This document shows positions 26,203 through 35,877 of a stretch of 64,000 nt of DNA, piece after piece. Below the pieces are notes generated by a model, which was not told the origin of the DNA, searched no databases, and saw only the letters and a program-made list of their open reading frames with translations. The position numbers and the translations under genes were made by a program. Where the stretch lies: assembly GCA_026708265.1 (NCBI GenBank), contig JAPOVI010000156.1:38831-102830 (forward strand), read 5' to 3'. Source of the stretch: Acidobacteriota bacterium. GTDB lineage: Bacteria > Acidobacteriota > Vicinamibacteria > Vicinamibacterales > UBA8438. Each line of letters starts with the position of its first letter. Position 1 is the first letter of the stretch.

Positions 26203-27852
26203 CTACTGCTCCTGCTCGGCAACGAGCCGCGCCCTGAACTCGGCTTCGAGCTCGGCCTCCCACTCCACCCGCTCGCGGATCTGGTCGCCGCGGGTCTGCA
26301 GGCAGTCGAAGCAGACGCTGCCCGGGATGGCGTGGCCCTCGCCGTCGGTCGGGATGCCGCGGGCCTCCATCAGCTCGCGCAGGAGGCTCGCGGTGTGCTT
26401 CTGCGCCTTGTAGAAGTCCGAGTAGCTGAAGCCGTCGGCGATGGCGAGCGGCGAATAGCCGAGATCGGTGCGAGCGTCGAGGTCGGCGCCCTGCTCGACG
26501 AGATAGGCGACGACGTTGTTGGCGCCGCGGAAGGCGGCGCCGTGCAGGGCCGTCTCGCCCCGGTAGTTGACGGCGTGGAGGTCGTTGCCCAGCTCGACGC
26601 ACATCCGCACCGCCTCGAGCACCTCGTCCTCCTGCCCGGGCAGCGAGCCGCCGTCCTCCCCGGGGTTCCAGATGGCGAGCCCGGCCGCGACCATCAGCGG
26701 CGTCGTGCCGTCGGCGCTCGGGGTGACCGTGTCGGCGCCCGCCTCGACCAGCACGCGCATCGCCTCGGTGTCGGTCACCTTGGCGGCGAGGAAGAACGGC
26801 GTGGCGCCGAGCCGGTTCAGGCGGTTGCGCTGGCCGTCCTTCATGCCGTTGGTCGTCATCCGGGCGTCGACGTCGCCGCCGAGCGCGATCATCTTCCGCA
26901 GGACGTCGATGCTGTCGACGCGGCCGCTCGGGATCGGCGCCGGGAACCCGAAGCCGGTGTTCATCCGTCGCGTGCGCAGGAGCTGGTGGAGCGCGTTCCA
27001 GCCGGCCCCGGCCAGGTTGGGGTCGGCGCCCCGGTCGAGCATGAAGTCGGCCAGCTCCCAGTTGGCGTTGGCTACCGCGACCACGAGCGCGCTCTGCCCG
27101 TCGGACAGGGTGTCGTTGATGTCGGCGCCGGCCGCGAGCAGGACGCGCATGGCGTCGACGTGGCCGCCGCGCGCCGCGAACGTCAGGGCGGTGAAGCCGG
27201 TGGGCGGCGGCGCGTAGAAGAGCCGGTTCCCGTTGGCCGGACGCGCAGCAGACTCGGTCCGCGCGTGCAGATCGGCCCCCAGCTCGGCCAGGGCGTGCAC
27301 GGCATCCGCGTTGTTCCGGGAGGCGGCCCACATCAGCGCCGTCTGGCCCCGGAAGCGGTCGCGCGCGTTCGGGTCCGCACCCCGCACGAGCAGCGCCCAA
27401 ATGGATGCGGCGTCGCCGGTGCGAGCTGCCGTCATCAGCACGGTCTCGCCCTCGGGGAGCACGGCGTTGGGGTCGGCACCGGCGTCGAGCAGGGCGTCGA
27501 GGATCGCCGCGCTCCCGTTCTCCGCCGCCAGCGAGATCGGCTGCACCCCGTACCGATTGGCCGCTGCGACGTCCGCACCGGCCGCGATCAGCAGGTCGAC
27601 CAGCTCGGCGTCGTTGCGATGGACCGCCCAGTGGAGCGCCGTCGCGCCGTCCGGCTCCGCCTGATTCACGTCGACGGCCTGCTCGCCGACCAGCGCACGC
27701 ACGGTGTCGACGTCGGCCGCCTTCACGGCAGCGACGAGCGGAGCGTCGCGCCCCACCCCGGCCTCGGCCGCCGTGACGCCCAGCCCCGTAGTGAACACTA
27801 TCGCGGCCAGCGTCGACACGAGCATGTGTGGTCTCACGGCAGAAACGTGCAT
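26203..27852 (-). CDS. Exported ankyrin-repeat protein with C-terminal CxxC
   Basis: 549 residues. Signal peptide MLVSTLAAIVFTTGLGVTAAEA, then ankyrin repeats: GATALHWAVHRNDAELVDLL, GVQPISLAAENGSAAILDAL, GQTALMWAASRNNADAVHAL, FTALTFAARGGHVDAMRVLL, GETALHGAAFRGANNVVAYL. An insertion (about residues 325-360) interrupts the array, as in the ankyrin proteins at 4829 and 14892. The C-terminus IPGSVCFDCLQTRGDQIRER has CxxC without a following His, so it is not a heme site; it may bind metal or be a degenerate heme motif. The last 30 residues are a charged helix. The ATG at 27852 has GAGGT 5 nt upstream; longer frames would put 24 or more residues before the signal peptide. Confidence 0.85.
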   Translation of the reverse strand: MHVSAVRPHMLVSTLAAIVFTTGLGVTAAEAGVGRDAPLVAAVKAADVDTVRALVGEQAVDVNQAEPDGATALHWAVHRNDAELVDLLIAAGADVAAANRYGVQPISLAAENGSAAILDALLDAGADPNAVLPEGETVLMTAARTGDAASIWALLVRGADPNARDRFRGQTALMWAASRNNADAVHALAELGADLHARTESAARPANGNRLFYAPPPTGFTALTFAARGGHVDAMRVLLAAGADINDTLSDGQSALVVAVANANWELADFMLDRGADPNLAGAGWNALHQLLRTRRMNTGFGFPAPIPSGRVDSIDVLRKMIALGGDVDARMTTNGMKDGQRNRLNRLGATPFFLAAKVTDTEAMRVLVEAGADTVTPSADGTTPLMVAAGLAIWNPGEDGGSLPGQEDEVLEAVRMCVELGNDLHAVNYRGETALHGAAFRGANNVVAYLVEQGADLDARTDLGYSPLAIADGFSYSDFYKAQKHTASLLRELMEARGIPTDGEGHAIPGSVCFDCLQTRGDQIRERVEWEAELEAEFRARLVAEQEQ

Positions 27853-27925
27853 TGGACACCTCGCCCGGAACGCCGGCGCGACTCCCCCCGAGCGTCGGCG
27901 GAACCTCTCGGTCTCGTTGTCGGCC

Positions 27926-27954
27926 ATCGTAGGAGCTTGCGCCGCAGAAAGCAA
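27926..27954 (-). promoter_or_regulatory. Possible promoter of the ankyrin gene at 26203
   Basis: TACGAT (27926-27931) with TTGCTT 17 nt upstream (27949-27954). It would give a 5' leader of roughly 65 nt before the ATG at 27852. The -35 match is weak. Confidence 0.3.
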
Positions 27955-28163
27955 CGCCGTGGAGTACCGCGGCGCAAGCTCCCGGGCCGGTGGGGGCTGG
28001 GGCCGAACACGGAGCCTGCGACGGGGTTGGCGGCGCCAGCACGGTGCGCGGGCACGGGCCGGTCGCCGCGAGCCGCGCCTCCTTCGCCGGCGGACGGTCC
28101 GGCGTAGGCTCGCGCGCGGTCGCGGCCCCCTCCGCCTTCCCAAGCGCGGGGAACAGGCACGCA

Positions 28164-28169
28164 TAGAAT
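28164..28169 (+). promoter_or_regulatory. -10 box for a leaderless AAA-like gene
   Basis: TAGAAT (5 of 6 matches to TATAAT) exactly 6 nt before the GTG at 28176. No ribosome-binding site is present between them, which fits a leaderless mRNA. Confidence 0.5.
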
Positions 28170-28175
28170 GCCTGC

Positions 28176-29835
28176 GTGAAGAAGCGCAGGCTTCCGACCG
28201 GCATCCAGAACCTCCGCCAGATCCGCGAGGAAGGCTACTACTACGTCGACAAGACCCGCTACGCCCGCCGGATCGCGGAGGACGCCGGCAAGCACTACTT
28301 CCTGTCCCGCCCGCGCCGCTTCGGGAAGAGCCTGTTCGTCGACACCCTCAAGGAGCTGTACGAGGGCAGCGAACCCCTGTTCCGCGGTCTGGCGGTCCAC
28401 GACGCGTGGGACTGGTCGAGGCGGCGGGCGGTGGTGCGACTGAGCTTCGCCGGTGGCAATTTTCCGGAGGCCGGGCGAGCTGCAGGCCAGCGTCATGCAG
28501 CAACTCGCCGGCGCGGAGCGTCGGGCCGGGCTGCCGGCGTCACAGGTCCCCACACCCGCGGGGCGCTTCGCGAGCCTGCTGGAGGCACTGCACGAACGCA
28601 CCGGCGAGCGGGTGGTCGTCCTGGTGGACGAGTACGACAAGCCGATCCTGAACGCACTGGAGGGGCCGGCGCCGGCAACGGACGTGCCTCGGGGGACGTC
28701 CGCCGCCCCCGACGCACAGGCGACCGCCAACCGCGACGATTTGCGCGGGCTCTACGGCACGCTCAAGGACTGCGACGCCCACGTCGAGCGTACGTTCCTC
28801 ACCGGGGTCAGCAAGTTCTCCAAGGTCTGCCTGTTCTCCGACCTCAACTTCCTGACCGACCTCACCCTGGACCCGCGCCACGCCGCCGTCTGCGGCTACA
28901 CCGAGGCGGATCTCGACGCGGTCTTCGCACCGGAGCTTCCCGGCCTCGATCGCGGGCAGATCCGCGCCTGGTACAACGGGTACAACTGGCGCGGCACCGA
29001 GAGCGTCTACAACCCCTGGGCCATCCTGCACCTGTTCCAGAGCCGCGAGTTCAAGGCCCACTGGTTCGAGACCGCCACCCCGCGCTTCCTCGTCGACACG
29101 CTGATCGAGCGCGGCTTCTCCGCTCCCGATCTCGAAGGGCTGCACGCCGACGACGACCTGCTGTCGGCATTCGACGTGGCGTCGGTGGGGACCGAGGCGC
29201 TGCTGTTCCAGACGGGCTACCTGACGATCGCCGCCGAGGAGGAGCTGGACGGATACACGCAGTATCGCCTCGGGTATCCGAATCGGGAGGTGCGGCGCGG
29301 CCTGAACCGCGGTCTGCTCGACGCCCTGGCGCCGCGCTGGCGGTCGGCGGGCAGCGGGGTCGCGCTCCGGCGGCTGCTGGCGGCAGGGGACTGGACCGGC
29401 CTGGAGGCACTGTTCCGGTCGTTCCTGGCGTCCATTCCGCACGACTGGCACCGGCGGAACGAGATCGCCCGCTACGAGGGCTACTGGTCGAGCGTCTTCT
29501 ATGCCTGGTTCCAGGCGTCGATGGACGGCGTGGCAGTGGAGGACACCACCAGCCGCGGGCGGCTGGACATGGCGGTCGTCCTGGGCGACGTCGCCTGCGT
29601 GTTCGAGTTCAAGGTGCGCGAACGCGCGGCGCGGGGCGCTCGGCCGGGGAGCACGGCCGAGAACGCCCCATCGACGGACGGCGCTACCCCCGCGGACCGA
29701 TCCGCGCTGATGCAGTTGAAAGCGCGCCGCTACGGGGACAAGTATCGGGCCCCGAACCGCACGGTCTACCTGATCGGCGTCGAGATCGGGGCCGAGTCGC
29801 GCGACCTCACGGCCTTCGACGTGGAGCCGGCCTGA
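28176..29835 (+). pseudogene. AAA-ATPase-like / DUF1703 (PD-(D/E)XK) protein, frameshifted
   Basis: Two adjoining frames together give the usual ~550-residue protein. Frame one starts MKKRRLPTGIQNLRQIREEG and has the P-loop-like FLSRPRRFGKSLFVDTLKEL. After LSFAGGNF the family sequence continues in the +1 frame as RRPGELQASVMQQLAGAERR, then VVVLVDEYDKPI (Walker B-like) and RTFLTGVSKFSKVCLFSDLN. The C-terminal DUF1703 part has RLDMAVVLGDVACVFEFKVR, a D...EFK nuclease-like motif. The break is at the TTTT run 28460-28463; removing one T restores the frame. This family is widespread, often in many copies per genome, and may be a mobile or defence nuclease. Either it is a real disruption or a sequencing error. 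Confidence 0.8.
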
Positions 29836-30433
29836 CTTCGCTGGCGAGCGGCGCGTTGGTCCGTCCGAAGCGGCGCCGCGGGCATGCGGGTGCGGAGACG
29901 GAACCTGTGTTTTGGCAGAGCCTCGACCCACATGCGGTGCGATGCGGAGGCGGGAGGCGTCGCGCCCATGCGGCCGGATTGCGCCTGTCGCTCAATTGAC
30001 ACCAACAGCTAGCCTGTTGTCTCCATAGAGCCACACCTGATCCGATAGGGTACGGGAGTTGTTGAGAGCCCAACCACTCCTGCAGGTGGTGTTCCGCCAT
30101 ATGCCGGCGTCACCCTTCGCCGTTGGCGCTCGCCGAACTTGCCCCGCAGTCTTGCCCGAGAGAGCAGGGGAGGTCGCAACGAGCGTGCGACCAGTCTGTC
30201 GAAGGAGCGCCGATACGGGCCGGGCCGACCGCTCTCGGCGACCGTCGCGTCATCAAGGAGGCGCAGCCGAAGGGTCGAGTGCTGCGGGTACGCCGCTCAG
30301 GTGGGCAGACACCACGCTGCATTCGCGCGGCCAATCGTGGACTTCACAGCCACCACTGGTTGGCGTCGAAGTCAGCAAGAGCGGAGCGGCTGTCGCTTGA
30401 GCGTCAGCCGCCCCGGTATCGCGAGAGGGTGAA
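29836..30433. other. Intergenic region upstream of the six-gene motor/cytoskeletal locus
   Basis: About 600 bases, less GC-rich in the middle than the flanks. Short reading frames exist on both strands, but none has codon use or motifs of a real gene. It contains a perfect TTGACA (29996-30001) and, immediately after, the inverted repeat CAACAG-CTAGC-CTGTTG (30003-30019), described separately. No good -10 hexamer sits 16-18 nt past the TTGACA. It may hold the promoter and control region of the downstream operon, or decayed sequence left by an insertion. Confidence 0.5.
29996..30019 (+). promoter_or_regulatory. TTGACA followed by a perfect inverted repeat (possible operator)
   Basis: TTGACA at 29996-30001 and CAACAG/CTGTTG arms (30003-30008 and 30014-30019) around CTAGC. 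The repeat would lie in the spacer of a promoter, where a repressor could block polymerase. The lack of a matching -10 box makes this tentative. Confidence 0.3.
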
Positions 30434-30799
30434 GTGGTTTCGGGTGCTTGGTGTAACGACCCCGGCCGTGAGTGGGACTTGCTCATCGTCTCGGTCGTGA
30501 TCGGCACGTTCGCAGCCTTCGTGGTCGCACTGTTTCGCGGTCGCCAGCTGGAGCGCTGGGATCTACGCAACTCACTGGTCGCACCCTCGACGGCCGCGAT
30601 CCTGTGGACGGTGGCGCTGAGCGCCGTGATCCCCGCCGCCCTGATGTCGCTGTCGGTGTACACGGCGGAACCGTGCGCCCCGGCCCAGAAGACGGCGAAC
30701 GTCCTGTATCTGTGGGCCGGCGCCCTGGTCGGCGTGGCCGTGTGCTTGTTCGGCTTGGCAATCGCGAACCGACGGTACGCGAGAGGCAGCAGGCGTTGA
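30434..30799 (+). CDS. Small three-helix membrane protein, first gene of the motor/cytoskeletal locus
   Basis: 121 residues, GTG start. Three hydrophobic helices lie at about residues 15-34 (DLLIVSVVIGTFAAFVVALF), 52-74 (STAAILWTVALSAVIPAALM) and 90-110 (VLYLWAGALVGVAVCLFGLA), with a basic tail RRYARGSRR. It resembles no family I recognise. It could be a membrane anchor or regulator for the giant protein encoded next. Its TGA overlaps the TTG start of that gene (TTGA at 30796), so the two are translationally coupled, supporting a joint role. The six-gene locus continues on the same strand to 40690. Confidence 0.65.
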   Translation: MVSGAWCNDPGREWDLLIVSVVIGTFAAFVVALFRGRQLERWDLRNSLVAPSTAAILWTVALSAVIPAALMSLSVYTAEPCAPAQKTANVLYLWAGALVGVAVCLFGLAIANRRYARGSRR

Positions 30800-33700
30800 G
30801 TAACACCCTGGTCGTTTGTGGCGGAACCGGTGCGCACGTAGCGCTCGCGCTTCTGCGGTTGCACACGCTCGGCCATGCGCTCGGGTTCTTTCGCCACGCG
30901 GACGACAAACCGCTCGCCTTCCCGACACTCTACCTCGTGGACCAGGACTCCGGGGACGGCGCCCGCGAGGCAACCGCCTGGCAGGAGGCCAAGCGGTTGG
31001 TTGCCCGTCACCCGGGGCGACACGATTGGAACCTGGCGATCGGCCGCTCCGATCCTCCCGAGCGCAAGGTCGTCACGCCGCTTCCCATAGGCAGCAAACG
31101 AACTTGGTTCGATCCGCCGTTCGACACCCTCAGGCGGCGCTTCGCGGACTCGCCCTGGCTCGATCTGCTCACGTCGCAGGGACAGCGCGGCATCCGCTTC
31201 TCCCACGGGATGATGGGATCGCCGGCCGTCGGATCGCTGCTGTTCCGTCTGAAGGACTTCGACAGGAAGCAGAGCGGCACCAATCACGACGGCGCCTACC
31301 ACGAACTGCTGAGCGCGCGCGGCCGGGTGGCGGTGGTCGGATCCGCGGTCGGCGGCACCGGCGCCGCCGTGGGACCGACACTGGCGCAGCGGCTTGCCGA
31401 CTCCGGCGCCGCCGTGATGGCCGTCATGGTCCTCAACTGGTTCCGGTTCGATCCCGAAGACCTCGACGAAGAGACCCTGGAGAAGGCGCAACTCCGCGAC
31501 CGCTCCATGGTCGAGAACGCCAACTCCGCGTTCGCCTACTACGGCAGCCAACTGGCGCGCCGCGTGGCCACCGTGCCGGTCGGGGTGCCCGACGCGGCCG
31601 TCAAGCTGCGACGCTACACGTCGGACACCCGGCAACCGATTCAGGAGTCCCTCGTCCATGGGGTCGCGGCGCTCTGCACGCTGCAGCACTTCCTCGCCGT
31701 CGAGCCTCCTGGGCCCGGCCTGTACCAGATGGGAGCCGAGGACCCAGCCCGGCTGGGCGGCGGCAACCGTCTTCCCGGCCGGACCGGCGACGACTCGGTC
31801 CAGAGCCTTGCCAACCAGGCGGCGACGCTCGCTGACGTGCTCGACGTCTTCGCGGGCGCATTGGCGGCTCGGCACAGCGGCGCCTGGCTCGGCGTCGCGC
31901 CGGCCATCCATGACGCGACCAGGCGCATCGCCGCCCCCGAGCGGGTCGGCGACGCGCTGGGTCGACTGGTTACCGAGTACCGCGAGCATCTGGACTGGAT
32001 GGAGAGGGTGCTGGGCGTACGGCCACAGCCCGACGAGTCGCTGACGCCCGAAGCGCGGTCGCGCGCCAGGCTCGCCGGGCATGACCTCGAGCCGGCGGCT
32101 CGGGCCGACACTTCCAGGGAGGATGCCGCAGCGCTAGCGCTCTTTCACTGGACGGCGGACTGGATCGCGGATTGGAGCCGTGAGGAGGACAGTGCCAGCC
32201 TCATCGTTGCGCCCGCCCGTTCCCCCGGCGGGGGCTACTGGCCACCTCTGGTGGGCCCAGACAGCCTCAACGTCTCGGTGGAGCACGCCGGGACGTTGAC
32301 AAGGGTGGCGGATCAGAGCATCCAGGGCACCGTCGAGGGCTTCATCGTCGACGATCGCGTCACCGAGAACGGGTGGCCCGACCCCCTCGCCGCGGCCGAC
32401 CACTTCCGCTACGCCATCCTGCGCGAGCAACCTGCCGCGCGCCGGCAACTGGAGATGCTGCTCGCAAGCATCGTGATGGGCAAGCTGAGGTTGCGCGAGG
32501 TCCGGCGTCCGGCGTCGCCCCCCACCTTGTCGCTCGATCACCTCGTGGACGAGGCTCGCACCGGGCGCGCCCCGGACATCGCGAGCGTGGCGCTGGTCTA
32601 CGGGCGCGAGGACGACGCGCTCGTCCTTGGCTTCAATTCGCCCTACACGCTGCTCTGCCCGACGCCCACGGATCGGTCCGACGAGGCGCGCGAGAACGCC
32701 TGGGGCAGGTTGTGGCAGACCCTGACCGGTTCGGACCGACCCCGCGACTGGAGGACGGAGGAGATCGAGTGGCGTCACGCCCGGAGTGCCATCCGTCAGA
32801 TTCGCGCATGGATCGAGGCCGAGAAACGGGCGCACGGCGGCGCGCCCCCGCCGTGGACTTCCATCTTCCAGACCGGGTCGGCGCCGCCTTCCGTGCCGTT
32901 CGGACGCGGGCGCGCACTGACCGTGTACTGGGACCCCGGCGCCGAACCGCCGCCCGTTACCGTGTGGCTGCCGACCGCGGAAGCGGGCAACTACTGGCCC
33001 GACGGCGACACGCTGCGGATCTCCGAAGACGAGCTGCTGGCGCGGGAGTCCGCCGTTCGGACGCTGCAATCCGGGGCCGGGGTGCAGTTCGAGATGGTGG
33101 AATTCGAGTTGCCCGACCGCGAAGCCCGCGTGCGAGCCTTCTGGAGAGAACACCTCGAGCAGCTCCAGCAGAGCGGCGCCGTAGCGGCCTTCGGGGCCAG
33201 GCCAGATGATCGCCAGGTCGCCTTCTTGACCGCGGACCGGCGCGCCGCGGCGGTGCTGGACAACGTCATCGTCCTCGACCGTGACGTCATCATGATCCGG
33301 GAATGCTGCCCGATGCGGCAGACACCCGTTCAACCCGTCACGCCTGGGCGGATCCTCTATCCCAATTACCCGTTGCGTTCCGACTACGCGGCCCTCGTGG
33401 AAACCGATGACGGCCGCTGCGTCGTCGACCTGCTCAAGGACGGGGAACGGGTTCCCCCGTCTCAGCCATCCGTTGACGACGTGCCAAGCGGGAGAGCCGC
33501 CGGCCGCGGACCACGCGAGCAGACGGTGGAGGCCGCCCGCAGGCTGGTTTCCGAGGGTCGCCGCGTTATCGACCGACTGTGGCGCGGAGAGTCGTCCGCG
33601 GCGGAGCGGCCGCCAGCCGACTACGAGCCCGCGCGGCAAGAGGCAAGGGCGACCTGGAGTCTGCGTCTCGCAGGCCGCAGCGACCGAGTCGGGATTACCC

Positions 33701-35877
33701 TCCCGGTCCCGTCGGCCAGTGCTCCGGACGCCCAGGTCGACCCACACCGAGCGCACTGGATGGTCTGGCCCCGGTTCCGTTCCACCACCGCCCCGTACTG
33801 GCGCGCCTACTACGTCTACGAACGCTGTACCGACGCCCGACTGCACTTGCGGACGCTGTGGCTCGACCCGGACCACCAGCGTCTTCGTCGCGCGGCGCTG
33901 TCCCGAACGGGGTCGCAGCCGATCCGGTTCGCTCCCGACCAGCAGCGCGTCCACACGGGGGGTCCCCCTCTCGCGTTCAGCCTCGAGAACGGGTTGTCCG
34001 GCCAGGAGTTGGGGCTCTACGTGATCAACCTCGATCGCCTGCCCCGAAGGGATGCGGACGTCAAGGTCGGGCTCGACTTCGGCACGTCCCATACGGTCGC
34101 CGCGGTGGAGACGGAGGGCGAGAAGCACCTCGTGGAGTTGACTTCCGAGCTCACTTCCGACGCGCGTCACGCACTCACGCACCACGTCAGCGAAGACCGG
34201 ACGCACGTAATGGACGCCTACGACGACGATGGCCTGAAGGCGCTCGGCATATGGCAGCCCACGTACACGGACGCCCCCGTCCAGAAGGAGCAGGCGGGGC
34301 TGTTGCCCGCGGAGCTGCTGACGATCGAGACGATCCAGGAGCTGGTGAGGCTGCACGGCGATCGTGTCGCGCAGTGGCAACCTGGCCGGGACTTCGTCAT
34401 CCCCTACATGGACATGCAGCGGCGCGACCTCGCCGACCACCTGCTGTCCGATTTCAAGTTGGAGTCGTCGGTTCGGGCCTTCCAGGGTCAGGAACCCGCG
34501 CTGCGGGAGGTCTACCTCGGCATGGCCACCGAGCTGGTGATGGCAGAAGTGGTCTGGCGCCGGCTGCACGCGCTGCCGGAGCGGGTCGACTTTACGTTCA
34601 CCTATCCGCTCCGCTCGCCCCGCGACGAGGTGAAGGGATGGGAGCGTACGGTGCGCAGCGTGCTGGACAGCGGTGGGCAGAGCCTCGGCTCGACGCTGCA
34701 ACTCGCCAACGATATCGGAATCTACAACGAGTCGAGCGCCGCGAAGGGGGGCACGCACCGTTTCGGCGAGGTGTGTCTGGTGGGCGATCTGGGAGGGGGA
34801 ACTCTCGACCTGTTCATCTCGGCCTACGGCGGTCCGGGGGTCGAGTTCGAGGAAGTGGCGGACAGCGCGAAGCTCGGCGGCAATGCGCTGCTGCGCACGA
34901 TGGCCGAGCATCCCGATCGCTTCCTGCCGCACGACTGGACACAGGCCAACGACGTCAACACGCTGCTGCGGGCGTGGATGCGCTCGAAGGGGGCCGCGCG
35001 GCTCTTCGGTGACGGCACCACTCCCAGAGAGCGCCTTCCCGGGCTTGACGTGAGAGGCTTCGCCCAGCCCGGGGACGCGACGGCGGCGCGGGCGCTGATC
35101 GGCCGCTACTTCCGTCTGATCGTGGAGTACATGTCGCGGAATCTGGCGGCCTACCTCGTCCGCCACTGGTATCCGCGGGTGTTGGAGAGCCGCCCGGAAG
35201 ACCACGGTGTGCTCCGCGTCCTCGTACAGCTTCGCGGCAACGGATGGCGCCTGTGGCACGAGACGGACGACTATGCGGCGATCGAAGCGAAGATCGCGGC
35301 GGACGTCGGGGCGCGGACCGCCGAGCTGTGGCGCGATCGCGCCGGCCATCGGGACGCCTGGCGCGGTCTCGACTTGTGGCGGACGCACCTCTGGACGACC
35401 GCCGGGGAAGACGGGGGCGGACCGGCAGTCGGGCCGCCGAAGTGCGCGCCGGAAGGGTCGCGCGCCCCGAATCCCAAGGCGGCGCCGATACTGAACGTCG
35501 TTGGACTGGCGCAAAGGCACGACGAGATCCACTGCTCCCGCTACGCGCTCGTGCAACTCGCCGTGCGGACCCACCCCGCGCCGGCGGGCGGCGGTTCGCG
35601 GACGATCCACTGGTTCGACAGGCTCCCGGTGGACACCGGGGGCGGCACGGTCAAGGTCGAGTTCGACAGCATCGAACCACCGTTGTCGTTGAGTCACCCG
35701 CAGGCCGCCCCGGAGGCCCGCCAGGAGCTCGACGACCTCGAACCGGAACTCAAGCGCGAGATCAACCGCGCTCTCGAGAAGGGCTACACGGGGGAGGTCA
35801 ACTACAGCGCGCCGATTGCTGAGCTCGTTTGGGAGAGAGCATTCAGATCCCGGCGTTTCGTGCGGGGCGAGCGATGA
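30796..35877 (+). CDS. Giant fusion protein: N-terminal tubulin/FtsZ-like and C-terminal Hsp70/actin-like domains
   Basis: 1693 residues, TTG start. The N-terminus NTLVVCGGTGAHVALALLRL has the glycine loop that opens tubulin/FtsZ-type GTPases. GRVAVVGSAVGGTGAAVGPT (about residues 177-196) resembles the tubulin signature GGTG(S/T)G, most like the bacterial Tubulin_2 group. Residues ~420-1085 have no known domain. The C-terminal third has DVKVGLDFGTSHTVAAVE (phosphate-1 loop, about 1088-1105) and GEVCLVGDLGGGTLDLFIS (phosphate-2 loop, about 1325-1342), then DSAKLGGNALLRTM, as in Hsp70/actin-like ATPases. There are no membrane helices, so it is cytoplasmic. Both nucleotidase signatures appear in one uninterrupted frame. 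Stop overlaps the next ATG. Domain calls are from motifs only and need structure prediction. Confidence 0.8.
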   Translation: MSNTLVVCGGTGAHVALALLRLHTLGHALGFFRHADDKPLAFPTLYLVDQDSGDGAREATAWQEAKRLVARHPGRHDWNLAIGRSDPPERKVVTPLPIGSKRTWFDPPFDTLRRRFADSPWLDLLTSQGQRGIRFSHGMMGSPAVGSLLFRLKDFDRKQSGTNHDGAYHELLSARGRVAVVGSAVGGTGAAVGPTLAQRLADSGAAVMAVMVLNWFRFDPEDLDEETLEKAQLRDRSMVENANSAFAYYGSQLARRVATVPVGVPDAAVKLRRYTSDTRQPIQESLVHGVAALCTLQHFLAVEPPGPGLYQMGAEDPARLGGGNRLPGRTGDDSVQSLANQAATLADVLDVFAGALAARHSGAWLGVAPAIHDATRRIAAPERVGDALGRLVTEYREHLDWMERVLGVRPQPDESLTPEARSRARLAGHDLEPAARADTSREDAAALALFHWTADWIADWSREEDSASLIVAPARSPGGGYWPPLVGPDSLNVSVEHAGTLTRVADQSIQGTVEGFIVDDRVTENGWPDPLAAADHFRYAILREQPAARRQLEMLLASIVMGKLRLREVRRPASPPTLSLDHLVDEARTGRAPDIASVALVYGREDDALVLGFNSPYTLLCPTPTDRSDEARENAWGRLWQTLTGSDRPRDWRTEEIEWRHARSAIRQIRAWIEAEKRAHGGAPPPWTSIFQTGSAPPSVPFGRGRALTVYWDPGAEPPPVTVWLPTAEAGNYWPDGDTLRISEDELLARESAVRTLQSGAGVQFEMVEFELPDREARVRAFWREHLEQLQQSGAVAAFGARPDDRQVAFLTADRRAAAVLDNVIVLDRDVIMIRECCPMRQTPVQPVTPGRILYPNYPLRSDYAALVETDDGRCVVDLLKDGERVPPSQPSVDDVPSGRAAGRGPREQTVEAARRLVSEGRRVIDRLWRGESSAAERPPADYEPARQEARATWSLRLAGRSDRVGITLPVPSASAPDAQVDPHRAHWMVWPRFRSTTAPYWRAYYVYERCTDARLHLRTLWLDPDHQRLRRAALSRTGSQPIRFAPDQQRVHTGGPPLAFSLENGLSGQELGLYVINLDRLPRRDADVKVGLDFGTSHTVAAVETEGEKHLVELTSELTSDARHALTHHVSEDRTHVMDAYDDDGLKALGIWQPTYTDAPVQKEQAGLLPAELLTIETIQELVRLHGDRVAQWQPGRDFVIPYMDMQRRDLADHLLSDFKLESSVRAFQGQEPALREVYLGMATELVMAEVVWRRLHALPERVDFTFTYPLRSPRDEVKGWERTVRSVLDSGGQSLGSTLQLANDIGIYNESSAAKGGTHRFGEVCLVGDLGGGTLDLFISAYGGPGVEFEEVADSAKLGGNALLRTMAEHPDRFLPHDWTQANDVNTLLRAWMRSKGAARLFGDGTTPRERLPGLDVRGFAQPGDATAARALIGRYFRLIVEYMSRNLAAYLVRHWYPRVLESRPEDHGVLRVLVQLRGNGWRLWHETDDYAAIEAKIAADVGARTAELWRDRAGHRDAWRGLDLWRTHLWTTAGEDGGGPAVGPPKCAPEGSRAPNPKAAPILNVVGLAQRHDEIHCSRYALVQLAVRTHPAPAGGGSRTIHWFDRLPVDTGGGTVKVEFDSIEPPLSLSHPQAAPEARQELDDLEPELKREINRALEKGYTGEVNYSAPIAELVWERAFRSRRFVRGER

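Larger units (their letters stand above)
27853..28175. other. Divergent intergenic region
   Basis: 323 bases between the minus-strand ankyrin gene and the plus-strand AAA-like gene. It holds the two candidate promoters listed separately (27926-27954 and 28164-28169). The rest is GC-rich with no gene, repeat or clear hairpin that I can support. Confidence 0.6.

Noticed and set aside
26203..27852. Heme site at the C-terminal CFDCL of the ankyrin protein
   Set aside because: The histidine of CxxCH is missing, so covalent heme attachment is not supported.
30059..30500. Short open frames in the region before the motor locus
   Set aside because: Overlapping frames on both strands have no motifs, start signals or consistent codon use; the region is treated as non-coding.
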